From Bacillota bacterium (GTDB lineage Bacteria; Bacillota; Clostridia; Christensenellales; CAG-138): a stretch of DNA of 64,000 nt. This document shows, one piece after another, positions 60,692 to 64,000 of this stretch. Each line of letters starts with the position of its first letter. Position 1 is the stretch's first letter. Made by a program: the position numbers and the translations under genes. The notes under the pieces were generated by a model, which saw only the letters and a program-made list of their open reading frames with translations, did no database searches and was not told where the DNA came from. The DNA is taken from positions 1-64,000 of the forward strand of contig JAEXEN010000030.1 of assembly GCA_023400985.1 (NCBI GenBank), read 5' to 3'.

Positions 60692-61447
60692 TTAAGTCCA
60701 GAGCGACAGCATATCCTTCATCCACTGAAAAACATCCACCGAATACACATTTAACAGGTTTTCGCGCGACAGCGCCGAACCGGCCGTCCCCGAGGCAACG
60801 AGGTTGCCCTTGTCCAAGAGGATGGCGTGCGTACCGTAGGCGCGGGCAAGCGCGAGGTCGTGCACCACGGACAGCACCGCGCGGCCGGGCCGCTTCGCCC
60901 ATTCACGGATCAGCTCGAACACCTGCTTTTGGTAAACGAGATCGAGGTTGTTGGTAGGCTCATCCAAAATAAGAAGACGAGGGTCCTGCGCAAACACCTG
61001 CGCTAAAAAGGCCCTTTGCAGCTCGCCGCCCGAGAGCGTAAGCACCGACTGTGTTCGGCAGTCCCGCATGCCGGTGAGGGCAAGCGCCTCCTCCACCTTT
61101 TGTTCGTCCTCGTCGGAACGGGTGGAAAACATGCCTTTCGAGTAGGCGTAGCGCCCGAGGCGCACGACCTCCTCCACCGTGAACGAATACGCTACGGGAT
61201 GGCTTTGCGTAAGCACGCCGATGCTTCTCGCGAGCGCCGCGCTCTTTAAGCTTGCGACGTCCTTCCCGTCAAAGCTCACCTCTCCTTCGTAAGGCAGCCC
61301 CTGCGTGACGGCGTTTACGAGCGTGGTTTTGCCCGCGCCGTTGGGGCCCGCGACCATGAGCCACATATGCTCGGAGACGGAAAAGCTTACGTCATTCAAC
61401 AGCGTGCGTCCGTTTACCCGAACGGAAAGGTTTTTTACCTCAAGCAC
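60692..61447 (-). CDS. btuD: second FecE/BtuD-type ATPase
   Basis: ATPase of the second corrinoid/siderophore-type importer, 251 residues (normal length, no tail). Walker A VAGPNGAGKTTLVNAV, signature LSGGELQRAFLAQVFAQ and Walker B LLILDEPTNNLD are intact. It begins with GTG; GGGGAG lies four bases upstream. It overlaps the permease gene by eight bases. With the upstream cobalamin riboswitch, corrinoid uptake is the favoured substrate. Confidence 0.92.
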   Translation of the reverse strand: MLEVKNLSVRVNGRTLLNDVSFSVSEHMWLMVAGPNGAGKTTLVNAVTQGLPYEGEVSFDGKDVASLKSAALARSIGVLTQSHPVAYSFTVEEVVRLGRYAYSKGMFSTRSDEDEQKVEEALALTGMRDCRTQSVLTLSGGELQRAFLAQVFAQDPRLLILDEPTNNLDLVYQKQVFELIREWAKRPGRAVLSVVHDLALARAYGTHAILLDKGNLVASGTAGSALSRENLLNVYSVDVFQWMKDMLSLWT

Positions 61448-62486
61448 GGTACTCCCCTTCCTTCCTGCGGGAATAGAAGATGTACAAAAACGCAGCCGCG
61501 CCGATGATCGATGTAACGACGCCGATGGGAAGCTCCAGCGGGTTCAATACGACCCTCGCCACGAGGTCGGCAAGCATCAAAAACGTCGCGCCGAAAAAGA
61601 GCACCGCCGGAAGCAGCTTTTTGTGATTGGGCCCCGTGACAAGGCGCGTCATATGCGGTATTACAAGCCCCACGAAACCTATCGTGCCGCCGACGGACAC
61701 GCATATGCCGATGAGCACCGAAACGAAAACGAGTACGAGAAGCCGCACACGCTTCACGTTCACACCCACATGGCGGGCGTTATCCTCGCCCACGGAAAAG
61801 GCGTTCAGCTCCGTCGAAAACCGCAAGACGCCCGCGCCGCACACAAGAAGTGCAATTGCGAGCATGAGAACGTCCGTAAAATCGCTGCCAGAGAGCGAAC
61901 CCATCATCCAAAATAGGATGGAGCGCGTCTTATCCGCCGCGAACACCGTGAGGAGGCTTATCACGCTGTTGAAAAGCATGGAAAACACGATGCCCACGAG
62001 TATGATGGTGTTGGTGGAAAGGCTTCGGTCGAGCCTATGGGCAAGCGAGAGTATCAACAGGAGCGAGAAAAACGCGAACGCCATGGCCATCGCCATGGTG
62101 CCCGCGAGAGGGATACCCGGTATCGTTACGCCGAGCGCAAGCGACAGCACCGCGCCGAGCGACGCGCCCGAGGACACACCCAACGTGGAGCCGTCCGCAA
62201 GCGGGTTTTTCAAAAGTCCCTGCATGGCCGCGCCGCAAAGCGAGAGAGCCGCGCCCGTAAGGGCCACGCAAAGCACGCGCGGCAGCCGCACCGACAATAT
62301 GACGGACGCGGCTATCCCCTCCGGGATGGGGATGCCGAATATGGCGTTCCATACAGCCGTAAACGTATCCGTCAGCGGGACGCTCACGCTGCCCAAAGAT
62401 ACGCAGATCACCGCCGCCGCTAAAGTGACGGCGGTAAATATTGCGTATTCATAGGCGCGAAAGCCTTCCCGCTGCAGGTTTTTCAT
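61440..62486 (-). CDS. btuC: second FecCD-family permease (BtuC-type)
   Basis: Permease of the second importer, 348 residues from MKNLQREGFRAYE. About ten helices, with SVRLPRVLCVALTGAALSLCG, LLKNPLADGSTLGVSSGASL, VGEDNARHVGVNVKRVR and GTIGFVGLVIPHMTRLV. A longer open frame upstream overlaps the binding-protein gene and is rejected. It starts seven bases after that gene's stop. Confidence 0.95.
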   Translation of the reverse strand: MKNLQREGFRAYEYAIFTAVTLAAAVICVSLGSVSVPLTDTFTAVWNAIFGIPIPEGIAASVILSVRLPRVLCVALTGAALSLCGAAMQGLLKNPLADGSTLGVSSGASLGAVLSLALGVTIPGIPLAGTMAMAMAFAFFSLLLILSLAHRLDRSLSTNTIILVGIVFSMLFNSVISLLTVFAADKTRSILFWMMGSLSGSDFTDVLMLAIALLVCGAGVLRFSTELNAFSVGEDNARHVGVNVKRVRLLVLVFVSVLIGICVSVGGTIGFVGLVIPHMTRLVTGPNHKKLLPAVLFFGATFLMLADLVARVVLNPLELPIGVVTSIIGAAAFLYIFYSRRKEGEYRA

Positions 62487-62493
62487 GTTCTTC

Positions 62494-63405
62494 TTATTCC
62501 CCGTAAACGAAATCGCAGATTGCCTGCGCGGCGTCCGCAAGGCGCGGGCCCGGCCGCGAGATCTCGTCGGAATCGACGCTGACGACATTGCTGCTCTTGA
62601 TAGCTTTCAGGCTTTGCCATACCGTGCGGGAGAGTATTTCTTCCACGGGCGTGGGGCCTTCGCCCAAATACATGCCGACGGTGACGATGTAATCGGGGTC
62701 GCGCGCAAGCACTTGCTCCTCGGATACCTCGCCCCAACCCTGCACGTCGTTAAATGCGTTTTGAAGGCCAAGCATGGTCGCTATTTCATCCATGAAGGTG
62801 CCCGTTCCGGCAGTCCAAAGCCCGTATTCAAGGGGCGACACTTCAAAGTAGATGGTCTTTCCTTCCGCGCCGCCTGCCTTTTCGGAGATCGAGGCAAACG
62901 CTTTTTTCATGTCCTCGACCGCTGCTTCGGCCTCCGTTGTTTTACCCGTAAGCTGCCCGATATGCTCTATATTTTGGTAGACCTGATCGATCGTAGCGGC
63001 ATCGCTCACATAAACCGGTATACCCGCATTCTCAAGCGTTTCCACCTGCTCGGACGATTGCGCCATGGTGCTCATGATCACAAGCTGCGGCTCTAATGCG
63101 ATGATCTGTTCGACGTTGGTCTCGCTGCCGGACTGCACGGCGGGTACACTCGCAACCTCTTCGGGGTAGTTGCAGTATTCGCCGCGCCCCACGAGCGTGT
63201 CGCCCGCGCCGATAAGATAAAGTATTTCGCAGTCCGCCGGGTTGACGGCCACGATCTTCTTCGCGGGTGCGCTAAGCTTCACCTCGCGGCCGAGCATGTC
63301 GGTAACCGCGGCGGAGCCTGCTGCGCCCTGCGGCGCGCAGCCCAAGCCCAGTACGGCGATAAGAAAGAGCGCCAGAACAAGCGCTATGCGTTTTACGTTT
63401 TTCAT
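62494..63405 (-). CDS. btuF: second BtuF-type binding lipoprotein
   Basis: Binding protein of the second importer, 303 residues from MKNVKRIALVLAL, with lipobox LGLGC (about Cys23). The fold shows VTDMLGREVKLSAPAKKIVAVNP-like opening, EQIIALEPQLVIMSTMAQ and ILARDPDYIVTVGMYLG (as VLARDPDYIVTVGM), typical of the BtuF/FepB family. GAGGGA lies upstream of the ATG. It is the first gene behind a canonical cobalamin riboswitch. Confidence 0.92.
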   Translation of the reverse strand: MKNVKRIALVLALFLIAVLGLGCAPQGAAGSAAVTDMLGREVKLSAPAKKIVAVNPADCEILYLIGAGDTLVGRGEYCNYPEEVASVPAVQSGSETNVEQIIALEPQLVIMSTMAQSSEQVETLENAGIPVYVSDAATIDQVYQNIEHIGQLTGKTTEAEAAVEDMKKAFASISEKAGGAEGKTIYFEVSPLEYGLWTAGTGTFMDEIATMLGLQNAFNDVQGWGEVSEEQVLARDPDYIVTVGMYLGEGPTPVEEILSRTVWQSLKAIKSSNVVSVDSDEISRPGPRLADAAQAICDFVYGE

Positions 63406-63460
63406 GTTGGATGATCCCTCTTTCCGCAAAATAGTGCGCGAACAGCTTGCGAAGGAGCGT

Positions 63461-63494
63461 AAAAAAGCCGCTTCCCCGAAGATGGAGGAGCGGC
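63461..63494 (-). terminator. riboswitch terminator upstream of second btuFCD
   Basis: On the minus strand GCCGCT and AGCGGC flank a 16-base loop with further C/G pairing and are followed by six T. It lies between the aptamer and the binding-protein gene and is the likely expression platform. Confidence 0.85.
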
Positions 63495-63550
63495 CGCACC
63501 GAACGGACATAGCAACGAAAGCCCTGCTCAACCCCAGAAGTACAATTTGT

Positions 63551-63700
63551 GTAAGCAGGTTTCCCGACTTTGCTTCATCCTACTCCGGCGCCTTCCCACC
63601 CCAAAAAAGGAGCAGTGGCGTTTGCCGTTTCGTCGGCTTCACGGTTACTGGGATAGTCCGGAATTTTCATCCGCGTTCCCTCGGCGCTTCCCGCGCCGGC
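63551..63700 (-). promoter_or_regulatory. cobalamin riboswitch controlling second btuFCD
   Basis: Canonical aptamer on the minus strand. In order: GAGGGAACGCGGATGAAAAT with TCC, CCAGTAACCGTGAAGCCGAC, the core ACGCCACTG, GGTGGGAAGGCGCC and the B12 box AAGTCGGGAAACCTGCTTAC. All main conserved blocks are present. Cobalamin binding should favour the downstream terminator. Confidence 0.95.
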
Positions 63701-63740
63701 GCATATTATGCACAAATACACAAGCTATTCACTTAAGTTA

Positions 63741-63769
63741 ACTATAGCACGGCTCCCGTCCGCGGTCAA
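63741..63769 (-). promoter_or_regulatory. promoter of the riboswitch-btuFCD transcript
   Basis: Minus-strand TTGACC and TATAGT with a 17-base spacer, about 35 bases ahead of the aptamer. Confidence 0.8.
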
Positions 63770-63792
63770 CGCCGCAATCAAGCATGAAACTC

Positions 63793-63821
63793 TTGTATGC
63801 AACGCTGCGGCGTAGTACAAT
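63793..63821 (+). promoter_or_regulatory. candidate promoter of pyk
   Basis: Plus-strand TTGTAT and TACAAT with a 17-base spacer, 31 bases upstream of the pyruvate kinase start and divergent from the riboswitch promoter. Confidence 0.6.
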
Positions 63822-63852
63822 GCACCTAATCAAAAAGGGGTGATTCTGAATT

Positions 63853-64000
63853 ATGAGAAAAACGAAGATCGTATGTACGATAGGGCCGGTGAGTGAAAAT
63901 GAACAGTGCATCAGAGAGCTTTGCCTTGCGGGCATGAACGTCGCGCGGCTCAACTTCTCCCACGGAAGCTACGAGGAGCACGGCAGCCGCATCGCACTGA
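63853..64000 (+). CDS. pyk: pyruvate kinase, N-terminal part (cut by window edge)
   Basis: First 49 codons of pyruvate kinase, the last ATP-forming step of glycolysis. The visible residues MRKTKIVCTIGPVSEN and GMNVARLNFSHGSYEEH are the strongly conserved N-terminal block with the substrate-binding Arg and the NFSHG motif. AAGGGG lies upstream of the ATG. The remainder lies beyond the right edge. Confidence 0.95.
   Translation, partial: MRKTKIVCTIGPVSENEQCIRELCLAGMNVARLNFSHGSYEEHGSRIAL

Noticed and set aside
63738..63953. 71-codon minus-strand frame at the right edge
   Set aside because: It overlaps the start of pyruvate kinase and two divergent promoters and is not supported by a ribosome site.

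Overview
The window looks like a piece of a moderately GC-rich, low-oxygen member of the Bacillota (Clostridia, possibly the Christensenellales or a relative). This is inferred from gene content: MutS2, ZapA, a proofreading-degenerate PolI, anaerobic (Cbi-type) cobalamin synthesis, a sodium-pump decarboxylase module, many lipoproteins, and sigma-A-like promoters with strong GGAGG ribosome sites. Species cannot be read from the window. No rRNA, tRNA, CRISPR array, insertion sequence or prophage was recognised. Genes are tightly packed and mostly on the minus strand.

Layout. 1-1771 (+): end of a NatAB-like ABC exporter. 1857-25001 (mostly -): housekeeping, including a coiled-coil protein, ruvCAB, an HtrA protease next to a two-component system, DUF523, mutS2, a U32 protein, zapA, then polA-coaE-slt-peptide-binding lipoprotein-lspA-rluD, and pdp. 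Two non-coding stretches stand out here: a repeat-rich spacer (4896-5419) and a ~190-base inverted-repeat element whose arms look like tRNA T-arms (24247-24439). 25100-25999 (+): a tocopherol-cyclase-like protein.

26000-40826 (-): one overlapping gene train encoding nearly the whole anaerobic cobalamin pathway from cobalt-precorrin-2 to cobalamin (cbiL, D, F, G, H, J, ET, A; cobT, U, S, C; cbiB, cobD, cbiP, cbiC), headed by a small unknown gene and a terminator-bearing leader that resembles a diverged cobalamin riboswitch. Divergent from it, behind a canonical cobalamin riboswitch, lies a plus-strand cassette (41564-47096): a cobaltochelatase CbiK predicted to be a surface lipoprotein, two small related surface proteins, and a BtuFCD-type ABC importer. 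A 23-bp-arm perfect palindrome sits between the two promoters. A second BtuFCD-type importer (60692-63405) with its own canonical riboswitch lies near the right edge.

47207-51795: a LacZ-type beta-galactosidase and a convergent GPH-family sugar symporter. 51910-53184 (-): beta and gamma subunits of a sodium-pumping decarboxylase, without an alpha subunit. 53360-60429 (-): a flavin-based extracellular electron transfer (FLEET/EET) locus: NDH-2 with a membrane tail, polyprenyl synthase, DHNA prenyltransferase, EetA, EetB, an abundant-type lipoprotein made of two repeats, and a lipoprotein ApbE flavin transferase. The expected flow is NADH to a dedicated demethylmenaquinone pool to membrane proteins to surface flavoproteins. 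The lipoprotein lacks the usual flavin-acceptor motif, so it may be a different kind of carrier. The window ends in the start of pyruvate kinase (63853, +).
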